A DNA stretch of 33,852 nt from QQUD01 sp039029915 (GCA_039029915.1 JBCCFD010000028.1:1-33852), one strand, 5' to 3'. Numbered from the stretch's first letter, positions 9,050-17,268 are shown. The notes: a model not told the origin generated them from the sequence alone. Program-made: numbers and translations.

Positions 9050-11878
9050 ATGTTTGAGCCAACCCTTTCCCATACCCATGAAACTTGGTTAGTTATTATT
9101 TCAATTCTGATTGCCATTTTGGCATCATATACAGCCCTAGAGCTTGCTGGGCGCGTACACTCTCATAACAATCGACAACGTGCCAAATGGCTGCTTGCGG
9201 GGGCTGGAATTATGGGAAGTGGCATTTGGTCAATGCACTTTACTGCAATGTTGGCCTTCCAATTGCCAATTCCCATCTCTTACGATATTCCAACCGTTAT
9301 CATCTCATGGCTGGCGGCTGTTATTGTTTCAGCTATCGCCTTGACCAGTTCGAGTAAAGACAATATTCGCTGGAAAAGAATAATCTTCAGTGGTTTTTTT
9401 ATGGGAATTGGTATTGGGGCAATGCATTATGTTGGCATGGCGGCGATGCGCCTACGGGCAACGATAGCTTACGAGCCTTCAGTCTTCCTTTTATCATTAG
9501 GCATCGCCATTGGCGCATCAATCGTCGCTCTTTGGCTTTTTATCCAGTTCCGTCAGGCGCAGTCTGAAGCCTGGAATTGGTTAAAAGCTGTTAGTGCTGT
9601 CGTAATGGGGTTTGCTATTTCAGGCATGCATTTCACAGGGATGCATGCTGCTACTTTTACGCTTGCAAATGACCTCATTATTGATTATTCAAGCACGGTC
9701 GAAGCATCTGTTTTAGGGGCGAGCTCCATTGCTATTGTTACGATTTTGCTGCTGTTGCTTTCAATATTTTTCACGATTATTGACCAGCGGCTTGCGCTTC
9801 AATCTCAACACCTAGCCAAAAATCATATAGAGCTTGAAGAGCTCAATAAACAGCTTCAGGATCATGTAGAAGATTTACAAATCGTGGCACAGATTAGTCG
9901 TTTATCAACATCGTATCTGGATATTGATGTTTTAATTCCGAAAATGCTAAACGTCATACAAAACGCTTTTAACTACAGTAATGTGTCCTTATATCTTCTA
10001 AATGCATCTAATGAGCTTCTAATTGAAAGCTCACCTCGTGGCAATCACACCTCTCAATATAAAAAAAGCTTTGAGCTAGGAAAAGGGATAATTGGGAAAT
10101 CAGCCCTTCATTGTGAGGTCGTTCAAGGTGAGCATCAAACTAAGCAGAGTGAGGTTGCTGTACCCATTTTACTTTCAGGCTCATTAGTGGGCGTTTTTCA
10201 CGTCATACATTCTGGGTTTAATAAGTTTCAACAAAAAGATATAGATATGCTACAGCTTATTGCTGACCAAGCGGCAGTGAGCATTAAAAATGCTCAGCTC
10301 TATCAAGAGGCAGTCTTGGCCAGAGAATCTGCAGATTCAGCCAATCAGGCGAAGAGCCTATTTCTTTCAAATATGACTCATGAACTACGAACACCAATGA
10401 ACGGTGTTTTAGGTATGACCAGCATTTTGCTAGATACACCATTAAATGAAGAACAGTTTGATGTCGTTAAAACAATTCAAACCAGCGGAAATTCTCTACT
10501 TAGCGTCATTAACGACATTTTAGATTTTTCAAAAATTGAGGCGAATAAGCTAGAGCTTGAGTATTTGGATTTTAATCTTAATCATTGCATTGAAGAAAGT
10601 CTTGACCTAGTAGCTCTAAAAGCATTTGAAAAGGGACTTAACTTGGCCTATTTTGTAAATGAAGAGGTGCCAATTTGGGTCAATCAAGATGTATCGCGGG
10701 TGCGGCAGATTTTAGCCAATTTATTAAGCAATGCTGTCAAATTCACCTCTCAGGGCGAGGTGATTGTATCTGTGGACGCTAAAGCCTTAGATTCAGAGAA
10801 ATTTGAGCTTCAATTCGCCATCGAGGATACTGGCATTGGCATACCTGAAGATAGACTAGATCGTCTTTTTCAATCTTTTAGCCAAGTTGATGCGTCCACG
10901 ACCAGGCGATTTGGGGGTACGGGCTTAGGATTAGCAATTAGTAAGCGTCTCTCAGAACTCATGGGGGGCACAATGTGGGTTAAAAGCCGAGAAGGTGCAG
11001 GGTCAACATTTTATTTTTCGATTGTTGCCACTCGCTCGACGGCTCAATTTGACCCATTTGATTTAGAATCGGCTGTTTTTGAAGGAAAGCGCGTTTTTGT
11101 TGTTACGGAAAACCAAACGACGAATCGCCTGCTAAATCATCACCTTAAACAGTGGCATCTGCGCTCGATACATGGAAAGGTAGATGTTGAACAGCTTAAA
11201 CAATTCCAATCTAAACGAAACTTTGATGCGATCATCTTTGATTTCACAATTCATGATGATTCGTGTGAAAAAGCTATTATAAGAATTCGTAAAAATTGCA
11301 ATATTCCTATCTTAATTTTGATCGCACGCGGCCAAAAGTTAGATCTAGACGATATCGATAATATTTCTATCGTTCATAAGCCAATACGGCCGTCTCAGTT
11401 ATATAATGGGCTGGTGGGCATCATGAACGAAACCGGCAAGATTGTCAAAGAGACTAAAGTAGAAACCTCTTTTGATCTTTCGATGGGTGCAAAGCATCCA
11501 CTAAAAATCCTGTTAGCCGAAGATAACTTTATTAATCAAAAGGTCGCTTTAGGCATCTTAAAGCGTCTAGGGTATCGTGCTGACGTTGCGGGAAATGGGC
11601 TAGAGGTGCTTGAGGCTTTGACGCGGCAATCATACGATGTGGTCCTCATGGATGTGAATATGCCGGAAATGGATGGGGTCGAGGCGACGAAGCACATCAT
11701 TGAAAAGTGGCCAGCTGAAAAACGCCCCACGATCATTGCGATGACTGCCAACGCGATGCAGGGCGATCGCGAAGTTTATTTAGGCTGTGGTATGGATGAT
11801 TATGTGAGCAAACCGGTCAAGGTGAAAGAATTAATGGCGGCTTTGGCAAAAGCAAAGCCGCTTGCAACTGTTGCCTGA
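9050..11878 (+). CDS. MHYT-GAF hybrid sensor histidine kinase, 942 aa
   Basis: This is a membrane-bound hybrid two-component kinase. The N-terminal 245 residues form an MHYT sensor: seven hydrophobic segments with the repeated MHFTAM, MHYVGM and MHFTGM signatures, a family proposed to bind copper and sense oxygen, CO or NO. A coiled linker and a GAF domain (about 275-420) follow. The HisKA domain has FLSNMTHELRTP with phospho-acceptor His444; the HATPase has NLLSNAVKFT, DTGIGIP and GGTGLGLAISKRL. A receiver-like domain (about 670-790) has VTENQ in place of the acidic Asp pair but keeps IIFDF and HKP. A normal receiver ends the protein (LLAEDN, Asp868 in MDVNMPEMDG, Lys in VSKP). ATG 9050 has GAGGA 10 nt upstream. 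No separate response regulator is adjacent, so the output partner is unknown. Confidence 0.93.
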   Translation: MFEPTLSHTHETWLVIISILIAILASYTALELAGRVHSHNNRQRAKWLLAGAGIMGSGIWSMHFTAMLAFQLPIPISYDIPTVIISWLAAVIVSAIALTSSSKDNIRWKRIIFSGFFMGIGIGAMHYVGMAAMRLRATIAYEPSVFLLSLGIAIGASIVALWLFIQFRQAQSEAWNWLKAVSAVVMGFAISGMHFTGMHAATFTLANDLIIDYSSTVEASVLGASSIAIVTILLLLLSIFFTIIDQRLALQSQHLAKNHIELEELNKQLQDHVEDLQIVAQISRLSTSYLDIDVLIPKMLNVIQNAFNYSNVSLYLLNASNELLIESSPRGNHTSQYKKSFELGKGIIGKSALHCEVVQGEHQTKQSEVAVPILLSGSLVGVFHVIHSGFNKFQQKDIDMLQLIADQAAVSIKNAQLYQEAVLARESADSANQAKSLFLSNMTHELRTPMNGVLGMTSILLDTPLNEEQFDVVKTIQTSGNSLLSVINDILDFSKIEANKLELEYLDFNLNHCIEESLDLVALKAFEKGLNLAYFVNEEVPIWVNQDVSRVRQILANLLSNAVKFTSQGEVIVSVDAKALDSEKFELQFAIEDTGIGIPEDRLDRLFQSFSQVDASTTRRFGGTGLGLAISKRLSELMGGTMWVKSREGAGSTFYFSIVATRSTAQFDPFDLESAVFEGKRVFVVTENQTTNRLLNHHLKQWHLRSIHGKVDVEQLKQFQSKRNFDAIIFDFTIHDDSCEKAIIRIRKNCNIPILILIARGQKLDLDDIDNISIVHKPIRPSQLYNGLVGIMNETGKIVKETKVETSFDLSMGAKHPLKILLAEDNFINQKVALGILKRLGYRADVAGNGLEVLEALTRQSYDVVLMDVNMPEMDGVEATKHIIEKWPAEKRPTIIAMTANAMQGDREVYLGCGMDDYVSKPVKVKELMAALAKAKPLATVA

Positions 11879-11914
11879 TCAAATCAAAGGCGTATCTAAT
11901 GAGGCAGCAATATC

Positions 11915-12667
11915 TCAATCTTCCAAAACTAGTATGTCTTCAATGGATTGAATCATGACATCGGCAACGGCCGTTACGCCATCACCCAGCTGCCCCACCC
12001 CGATACAGCCAGCAACCCCCGCCGATTTCCCCGCTCGCATATCCCCTGTGGAATCACCAACCATAAGCATTCGACTGGTGGGAATATTCATCTCTTTGCT
12101 AATTTGAAGAAGACCATCTGGAGCCGGTTTGCCTGGAATCGGGTCGTTTCCACAACCAATTGCGTCAATATAAGGCCGCCAGTTTAGCATATCGATCGTT
12201 TTTTCAGTGGGTATGCGATCGTCAGAGGTTAAAACGCCTATGCGAATTTTCCTTCGGCGCAGATTCTCAAACACGCCAATCACATCACCTATCATTTTAA
12301 GCATGTCAGGCTCTGGCGCAAACGCAACAGATTGTTCAGCAGAGGCAATAACGGCTTCCTCCGCTTCGGTCCATGAAACATCTCCCCGACGATAAATAAG
12401 AAAAGAGCCAATCGCCATAAATTGATCGATCGTTGCAACAGCAGCGGGGCCATCAGGGATTAAACGGCCGTTTTGAAAATCGTACCCCATTTGCTCATAC
12501 ATCGAGTGCAAAAAGGCATCCTCCAATTGAAGACGCGACTGGATTAAATAGCCCCACTTCTCAATCTGTCGACCCCATAAAAAATCTAATTCAATCAACG
12601 TGCCATCTTTGTCAAAAACAATCATATCAATGTCAAAAACACGGCCGTTGATAGTTAATTTTGTCAT
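11915..12667 (-). CDS. HAD-family hydrolase (phosphoglycolate phosphatase-like), 250 aa
   Basis: This is a haloacid dehalogenase superfamily phosphatase. Motif I is FDKDGTLIELD (nucleophile Asp and acid/base Asp), motif II LTSDD, a Lys in GKPAPDGLL, and motif III MLMVGDSTGDMRAGKSAG. Length and layout fit the Gph/PGP-like class that dephosphorylates small phospho-metabolites; the substrate cannot be told from sequence. ATG 12667 is preferred over the ATG two codons upstream because AGGGA lies 6 nt before it. The gene converges on the histidine kinase, with 36 bp between stop codons. Two copies of the AACGGCCGTT motif and one 9-base version lie within it. Confidence 0.88.
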   Translation of the reverse strand: MTKLTINGRVFDIDMIVFDKDGTLIELDFLWGRQIEKWGYLIQSRLQLEDAFLHSMYEQMGYDFQNGRLIPDGPAAVATIDQFMAIGSFLIYRRGDVSWTEAEEAVIASAEQSVAFAPEPDMLKMIGDVIGVFENLRRRKIRIGVLTSDDRIPTEKTIDMLNWRPYIDAIGCGNDPIPGKPAPDGLLQISKEMNIPTSRMLMVGDSTGDMRAGKSAGVAGCIGVGQLGDGVTAVADVMIQSIEDILVLED

Positions 12668-12690
12668 AATCATTCCCTAATTATTAAGTG

Positions 12691-12797
12691 GAGTTACGCA
12701 GGACCACTGATGTAAACCTCTGAGGTTTCTAAACAGGTTGGCAACCACTGGCGCTTCTTGAAAAGCCTCAGAGGTTATTTCCGCGTAACATCAGTTC
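12691..12797. repeat. Palindromic MITE-like element A
   Basis: Nested inverted repeats: an inner pair AACCTCTGAGG (from 12715) with CCTCAGAGGTT (12767-12777), and an outer pair GTTACGC (left, about 12692) with GCGTAAC (about 12783), plus ACTGATGT and ACATCAGT. It codes for nothing. It abuts the 115-bp repeat that starts at 12798. The boundaries are approximate. Confidence 0.55.
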
Positions 12798-12912
12798 TTA
12801 AGTGAAACGAAGTTCTTGCTTAGAATACAACGACGGTTGCAATCTTCGTTTCATCGAAGTTCCGAAGCATTTATCTACCAAGGGTTTCAACTTAGAAACT
12901 TCGGAACACTTA
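12798..12912 (-). repeat. 115-bp double-hairpin repeat, copy 1 (inverted)
   Basis: In reverse orientation this matches the repeats at 20341-20455 and 31487-31601. It has two hairpin modules, GTTCCGAAG/CTTCGGAAC and GAAACGAAG/CTTCGTTTC, and ends in TTAAGTG/CACTTAA. The central segment has diverged from the other copies. It looks like a non-autonomous mobile or REP-type element; no transposase gene is in the window. Confidence 0.75.
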
Positions 12913-13070
12913 AACGTTGATGTTGTGATAACATTATTATCCATTTGACGACGTATTATAAAGAAAATACAACAATTTGGTGGAGAGCAAAAAGTATATT
13001 GAATAAAGCAGTTTCGTATAAGTTATTGTTCTCTTGAAAGTTATTCTCATCTGGCTACTTTTTATTTAAC
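12913..13070. other. AT-rich non-coding gap between repeat elements
   Basis: Part of the 566-bp gene-free stretch 12668-13233. Between the 115-bp repeat and the next palindrome I see only AT-rich sequence with no convincing ORF, promoter pair or RNA fold. Confidence 0.4.
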
Positions 13071-13151
13071 AGAACTTACGCACCCTGAGCCTGTCGAAGG
13101 GTTAAGAAAGTCACTTCGACAGGCTCAGTGACCGCTATTTGAGTAAGTCCT
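13071..13151. repeat. Palindromic MITE-like element B with 12-bp terminal inverted repeats
   Basis: The ends AGAACTTACGCA (13071-13082) and TGAGTAAGTCCT (13140-13151) are inverted repeats matching at 10 of 12 positions. The core is a perfect 15-bp stem: CTGAGCCTGTCGAAG (13085-13099) with CTTCGACAGGCTCAG (13114-13128). Related single or degenerate arms occur at 3497-3524 and 14072-14115. It codes for nothing. No clear target-site duplication is visible. Confidence 0.7.
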
Positions 13152-13233
13152 ATTCAAATTAATTGTTGAAAATGATTACTAAAATTCATGGCGTCTGAAA
13201 TGCCATGATTGATATTGAGCATTCGAGGTGTCC

Positions 13234-14049
13234 ATGTTTCAATTTCCATCGCTAGAAAGTTTTGAACCCACTCGTGCCACCCTACACAACTATGCCAACG
13301 CAATTGGCGTTGTCCCCCGGTCGCACGGTATTCCACACCCAAAGTGGTGGCATATTAGTTTGAAGTTAGGTGTTGACGGCTTGGCAACTGACCTTATCCC
13401 GCTGCCATCAGGTGGCGTTGTGAGCCTAAAGTTAAATCTTGTCTCACATGAGATTATGATTCAAACAAGCAAGGGGCAGCAAATGAGTCAGCCTATGACC
13501 GGAGGTCTGACAGGGACAAGGATGGGGGATTGGGTGATAGAGTCTATTGCTTCTTTAGGCTTAGCAGGTGAGTATGCGCGGGGGAAGTTTGAAAGCGATG
13601 AAGCCCGAGAATATGACCCGGATGAAGCGAGCCGCTTTTTTGAAATTTTAACGGCCGTTAATGCCATCTTCCAAATCCATCGAGCCAACCTTTCAGGGGA
13701 GTTAGGCCCGATTCAACTGTGGCCACATGGGTTTGATTTAGCGTTTGAATGGTTCGGTTCACTTCAGGTTGAAGCAGAAGAACACGGTGCATTACAAACA
13801 TTTCCCTCTCAGCTTAATCTTGGATTCTTCCCAGGTGGAGACCCATACTTTTATTCAAATCCATTTCCATTCGCCACAGACACCTTGCTTGCAAACAACC
13901 TTCCAGTAGGAGCGACTTGGCACACTGAGGGCTGGGAGGGCTCTATGCTCCCCTATCAGGCAATTGTGAATGATCCTAACGGTCAGGCACGCGTATTGGA
14001 CTATGCAAAAACAGTTTTTAAATTAGCATCGCCCACCCTTATGGCATAG
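13234..14049 (+). CDS. DUF5996 family protein, 271 aa
   Basis: I recognise the general layout of the DUF5996 family: early WWHISLKLGVDGLATD, central LTAVNAIFQIHRANL, then GPIQLWPHGFDLAFEWFG and a C-terminal GATWHTEGWEGSMLPY. No function is established for the family. The protein looks cytoplasmic: no signal peptide or membrane segment, and many conserved Trp/His/Asp residues that could form a binding pocket. ATG 13234 is chosen with GAGG 5 nt upstream; a GTG two codons earlier would overlap that site. It stands alone between the palindrome cluster and the ccdA leader and holds one AACGGCCGTT copy, read as TAV. Confidence 0.75.
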   Translation: MFQFPSLESFEPTRATLHNYANAIGVVPRSHGIPHPKWWHISLKLGVDGLATDLIPLPSGGVVSLKLNLVSHEIMIQTSKGQQMSQPMTGGLTGTRMGDWVIESIASLGLAGEYARGKFESDEAREYDPDEASRFFEILTAVNAIFQIHRANLSGELGPIQLWPHGFDLAFEWFGSLQVEAEEHGALQTFPSQLNLGFFPGGDPYFYSNPFPFATDTLLANNLPVGATWHTEGWEGSMLPYQAIVNDPNGQARVLDYAKTVFKLASPTLMA

Positions 14050-14071
14050 AAAACTAGAGCCATATCCTGTT

Positions 14072-14115
14072 CAAGGTTGAGCTTGTCGAACAGAATCTCG
14101 ATAAGCTCAGCCCTT
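14072..14115. repeat. Degenerate REP-like palindrome
   Basis: CTGTTC...GAACAG and TGAGCTT...AAGCTCA inverted repeats surround GAGCTTGTCGAAC, a diverged relative of the GAGCCTGTCGAAG arm at 13088-13099. It lies just after the DUF5996 stop codon. Confidence 0.45.
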
Positions 14116-14214
14116 AGTCTCCCCCTTCCGATTCTTACAAATTTGTTAACAAAATATAAGAGGCATAATAAAACCTCCTCTGTGCAGCGTCTAAGAAACA
14201 TGAAACTGCTTCGG

Positions 14215-14303
14215 GCTCATCCATTTATAAGTATGAAATTGCGGATGAGCTTAAAGGGTACGTTGCGCCTTTCATACCAAAGTTATTTTTGAACGCACCC
14301 TTT
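14215..14303 (+). promoter_or_regulatory. Two-hairpin leader upstream of ccdA-like gene
   Basis: Hairpin 1: GCTCATCC (14215-14222) with GGATGAGC (14243-14250). Hairpin 2: AAAGGGTACGTT (14253-14264) with AACGCACCCTTT (14292-14303), 11 of 12 pairs. They are only 2 nt apart and end 24 nt before the ATG at 14327; the ribosome binding site GGAGG follows at 14312. A possible promoter (TTGTTA, 17 bp, TAATAA) sits near 14140-14175. This could be a structured 5' UTR with a regulatory role, or another palindromic repeat. I do not match it to a known riboswitch class. Confidence 0.45.
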
Positions 14304-14326
14304 AATGATTTTGGAGGTTACTATTT

Positions 14327-15427
14327 ATGCAAAATTCTTTACCAACACCCATTCGCAATCTCTTTGCAAACCGCAATTGGACCATTGGTCTTGTTGTCTT
14401 ACTTGGACTTATATTCATATTCGGAAGTTTTTCTCAGGGGCCTGAAGGCTTCGCCGCAACGGGTCTTGGGGCACAATCTTTCTTTGTGCTTTCAATACTC
14501 GCGTTTGCTGGGGGAATTTTTAGTTTTGTCTCCCCGTGTACGCTACCAATTTTGCCCGCCTACTTTGCATTTGCTACTCAAAGTGGTCGGTCAAAAATTG
14601 CGACAAATACCATTGCCTTTATGCTCGGCGTTGCCACAATGTTTAGCCTTCTTGGTGCGAGTGCATCAGCTTTAGGGCGTCTTTTACTTCAAAATCAACA
14701 GCTGTTGTTAATTGTGGGGGGCGCAATTGTGATGATTTTTGGAGTGATGAGTTTATTAGGCAAAGGCTTTGCTGGAATGAGCACTCAGCCAGCCGGTGGC
14801 GAAGCGCCAAATACCACGGCAAGCGGCTCATTTGCATTTGGTCTCACCTTTTCAGTGGGCTGGTCAAGCTGTGTGGGTCCGATATTAGGCGTCATCTTAA
14901 CCTTGGCTGCCTCTACGGGCTCTGTTATCCGAGGCATGATTTTACTATTCATCTATGCGCTAGGTTTGGGCTTGCCACTAATTATTGTTTCCACCTTTTT
15001 TGGACGCACAAGTCGAAAGAGCTTTTTCTGGCGCATGCTCAAAGGGCGAGGCTGGGTTGTTGATGTTCATACCTTTGTTGTCGCTACCGTTTGGGCCTTA
15101 GCCGTCTGGCGCGTGCTCGTCGCAGTTGTTGAATACATGTACCTCAACGTGGCGTTTTTCAATGGCCAGTCGTTTACCCTAGCTCATGATTTGGGGCTTT
15201 TGGTTTTGTCGTTGGCTGGGGCAGCTTTGTGGACCTTCACCAGTACAGAAAGCCGGCGTACGATGGTAGAGCTACATACAACGCAGCTCGTCAGCGGGGC
15301 CTTGTTTGTCCTCATGGCGGTTCTCATGCTAAGCGGCACCTTAGCCAGCTTTAACGCACTCATCCCACCTGAACTAGCAACCTGGTTTATTGGGCTTGAA
15401 GATCGCTTGATTGAGCTATTTCAATAA
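14327..15427 (+). CDS. ccdA: CcdA/DsbD-family thiol-disulfide transmembrane protein, 366 aa
   Basis: This integral membrane protein passes reducing equivalents from cytoplasmic thioredoxin to extracytoplasmic thiol proteins. The two family cysteines are visible: Cys71 in FSFVSPCTLPILPAYFAF and Cys182 in SVGWSSCVGPILG. About eight hydrophobic segments are visible. At 366 aa it is longer than a minimal CcdA (about 220-240 aa), with an extra N-terminal membrane segment (about 17-36) and extra C-terminal ones. The ribosome binding site is GGAGG 10 nt before the ATG. The stop is 22 bp from the TlpA-like gene, so the two form a redox operon for cytochrome c maturation or other extracytoplasmic thiol reduction. 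No resB/resC genes are in the window. Confidence 0.88.
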   Translation: MQNSLPTPIRNLFANRNWTIGLVVLLGLIFIFGSFSQGPEGFAATGLGAQSFFVLSILAFAGGIFSFVSPCTLPILPAYFAFATQSGRSKIATNTIAFMLGVATMFSLLGASASALGRLLLQNQQLLLIVGGAIVMIFGVMSLLGKGFAGMSTQPAGGEAPNTTASGSFAFGLTFSVGWSSCVGPILGVILTLAASTGSVIRGMILLFIYALGLGLPLIIVSTFFGRTSRKSFFWRMLKGRGWVVDVHTFVVATVWALAVWRVLVAVVEYMYLNVAFFNGQSFTLAHDLGLLVLSLAGAALWTFTSTESRRTMVELHTTQLVSGALFVLMAVLMLSGTLASFNALIPPELATWFIGLEDRLIELFQ

Positions 15428-15449
15428 TTGAGAATTTTTGGAGATTATC

Positions 15450-16076
15450 ATGAGTCAAGATTTAACAGACAGTTCTACAGGAAACGGCCGTAATAACCTC
15501 GTTCTCATAGTCGGCATCATTGTTATCCTGATTGCCCTAGCTGGGCTAATTTTTGGCAACACACTTTTAGGCGGTAACAGCGCCGAGGTAGAAAGCTCGG
15601 TCACTCAATCAGAACTCACGTTACCCACCTCTGGAGGGCCCATTGTTGTAGGGGACACAGCCATTGATTTTAATCTCGTCGACCTAGACGGGAATGAAGT
15701 GAGCCTAAGCGACCACCTAGGACAACCCATTGTGATCAATTTTTGGGCGTCATGGTGTGCCCCTTGCCGTATTGAAATGCCAGAATTGCAGGCTGTCCAC
15801 GATAACTACCAAGATGAGGGACTCGTTATTTTGGCTTTAAATCAAGAAGAGTCAGCTGAGGTCGCTCGCGACTTCTTCATTGATGAAATGGCTTTAACAT
15901 TTACCAACCCTTTATTAGACAGTGATGCAGGTATTGCCCGAGAGTATGGGGTGCTAAATCTACCCACGACCGTTTTTATTGATGAAAATGGTGTAGTTAC
16001 AGCTGTTCATCGCGGCCCAGCCGTCGAGTCTCAATTTGAGGGATATCTGGTTGAGACCATTCCAAATAGCAACTAA
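15450..16076 (+). CDS. TlpA/ResA-like membrane-anchored thioredoxin, 208 aa
   Basis: An extracytoplasmic thiol-disulfide oxidoreductase. A hydrophobic anchor (about residues 17-40) is followed by a Ser/Thr-rich spacer and a TlpA-like thioredoxin fold. The active site is WASWCAPCRIEMPE, with Cys103 and Cys106. The cis-Pro is in NLPTTVFIDENG, and the AHR/GxxxxxxF end region is typical. The frame opens at a TTG at 15438, but ATG 15450 is chosen because GGAG at 15440 is correctly spaced. It follows ccdA directly and is the expected acceptor of its electrons. A strong terminator follows. Confidence 0.9.
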   Translation: MSQDLTDSSTGNGRNNLVLIVGIIVILIALAGLIFGNTLLGGNSAEVESSVTQSELTLPTSGGPIVVGDTAIDFNLVDLDGNEVSLSDHLGQPIVINFWASWCAPCRIEMPELQAVHDNYQDEGLVILALNQEESAEVARDFFIDEMALTFTNPLLDSDAGIAREYGVLNLPTTVFIDENGVVTAVHRGPAVESQFEGYLVETIPNSN

Positions 16077-16094
16077 TCCAATTGCTCACTACGC

Positions 16095-16113
16095 GTGCCG
16101 TTGGTCACGGCAC
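16095..16113 (+). other. Small hairpin before terminator
   Basis: GTGCCGT (16095-16101) pairs with ACGGCAC (16107-16113) around a 5-nt loop. There is no T-run. It probably protects the 3' end or assists the terminator 17 nt downstream. Confidence 0.4.
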
Positions 16114-16129
16114 GAACCTCCTGTTTCTG

Positions 16130-16169
16130 GCCCCTCTTTGCAGCTCGTTCTGCAGAGAGGGGCATTTTT
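16130..16169 (+). terminator. Intrinsic terminator of ccdA-tlpA operon
   Basis: A 14-bp stem with one G·T pair: GCCCCTCTTTGCAG (16130-16143) with CTGCAGAGAGGGGC (16150-16163), loop CTCGTT, followed by ATTTTTA. It lies between the convergent tlpA-like and GT9 genes. Confidence 0.9.
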
Positions 16170-17259
16170 AGTCTAGAATCCGCTTGACTGCTTTCTCAAC
16201 ATCCCCCACCGAAACCCCATCTTGCCAATCAAACAATCGTTTACTCTGGGACTGTTTCCACAAAACCGTCACGAGTTCTTCATCCTTAGCGTACGGAGCT
16301 GAAACGCTTGGATCGGTTGGTCCAAATATGGCAATAGTTTGGCAACCCATTGCGGCCGCAATATGAGAAGCACCCGTATCATTCCCAATAAACAGATCGG
16401 CAATTTCGGTTAATGCCCCAATTTCACCAATCGATACGCGCTTAGACCAATTCGCCACATCGCCAGCAATCATTCCTGCAATTTCATGGCACGTTTTAAA
16501 ATCAGACGGGGTTCCCACTAATAAAATTTGTGCTTGATAATGACGAATGATGCGATTACCGAGCAAAACATATCGTTCAATGGGCCAGCTGCGGGCCGAT
16601 TCTTCATCTGCTGAGCCTGGATGCATCGTGACCAACGGCCGTTTTCCATCCCAGCCTAACTCATCAATCAGCCGCTGAGAAATTGTTTTGCGATCGCGAT
16701 CTGAAGGATAAAACGTCATGGATGTCCGCGAGAGCTGCAGACTTTTTTGACCAATTTCAGCGATTGTTAAGTTTTTAGTGGCTTGATGTCTTTCAGTGCT
16801 TGGGGTTTGCACCACATTCGTAAAAAGAAAAGCCCTTCCCTTGTTCCACAAACCTACCCGCTGAGGAATTTTGGCCTGCATAGCCATTTGAGCAAGCTTA
16901 GGATAGTAATCAGGAATAAAGCAGGTGTCGTACGATTCTGCTTTTAAAGATCGAATAAAGGCTAGCTCATCAATCGTTTGTGAGCGTTGGTCAATGGGGA
17001 TTTCGACCAGCTTAATAATGCTTTGATTGCCAACAATAACTGGATGGGTTGCTCGCACGCTCGCCCAATCAAAGCGTGTGTTTGGGAAACGCCTCTTAAG
17101 CTGAGAAAGCATGGGGGTCGTTAACATGACGCTAGAAACAGTCCCCGGTTGAATAATAATCGCTTTTTTGGGAGGGGAGAACGGCCGTTGATAAAATTGA
17201 CGATGCAATAGACCGGCAAGTCGTGCATAAACGGCCGTTAGAAGCTGAAAAAGATTCAT
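16168..17259 (-). CDS. Glycosyltransferase family 9 (heptosyltransferase-like), 363 aa
   Basis: A GT9-family glycosyltransferase related to ADP-heptose:LPS heptosyltransferases. The N-terminal domain has the usual start KKAIIIQPGTVSSVMLTTPMLSQLKRRFP; the C-terminal domain has VTMHPGSADEESARSWP, LLVGTPSD, GALTEIADLFIGNDTGASHIAAAMG and IFGPTDP. GNDTG(A/P)xHxAAA is the nucleotide-sugar site. Chloroflexota generally lack classic LPS, so the acceptor is more likely a surface polysaccharide or glycolipid. It starts 9 nt after the ComEA-like stop, so translation is probably coupled. It holds three AACGGCCGTT copies. Confidence 0.88.
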   Translation of the reverse strand: MNLFQLLTAVYARLAGLLHRQFYQRPFSPPKKAIIIQPGTVSSVMLTTPMLSQLKRRFPNTRFDWASVRATHPVIVGNQSIIKLVEIPIDQRSQTIDELAFIRSLKAESYDTCFIPDYYPKLAQMAMQAKIPQRVGLWNKGRAFLFTNVVQTPSTERHQATKNLTIAEIGQKSLQLSRTSMTFYPSDRDRKTISQRLIDELGWDGKRPLVTMHPGSADEESARSWPIERYVLLGNRIIRHYQAQILLVGTPSDFKTCHEIAGMIAGDVANWSKRVSIGEIGALTEIADLFIGNDTGASHIAAAMGCQTIAIFGPTDPSVSAPYAKDEELVTVLWKQSQSKRLFDWQDGVSVGDVEKAVKRILD

Positions 17260-17268
17260 AGGCTGATT

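Noticed and set aside
11763..11770. GCGATCGC, the cyanobacterial HIP1 octamer (also near 16692).
   Set aside because: Only isolated copies are present; the enriched motif here is AACGGCCGTT, so HIP1 itself is not the signal.
14289..14675. A 128-aa plus-strand frame overlapping the ccdA start.
   Set aside because: It is out of frame with ccdA, begins in the leader hairpin and has no domain; ccdA clearly occupies this DNA.
16353..16360. GCGGCCGC (NotI-type) octamer as part of the dispersed motif.
   Set aside because: It differs from ACGGCCGT at both ends and occurs singly; it was not counted.
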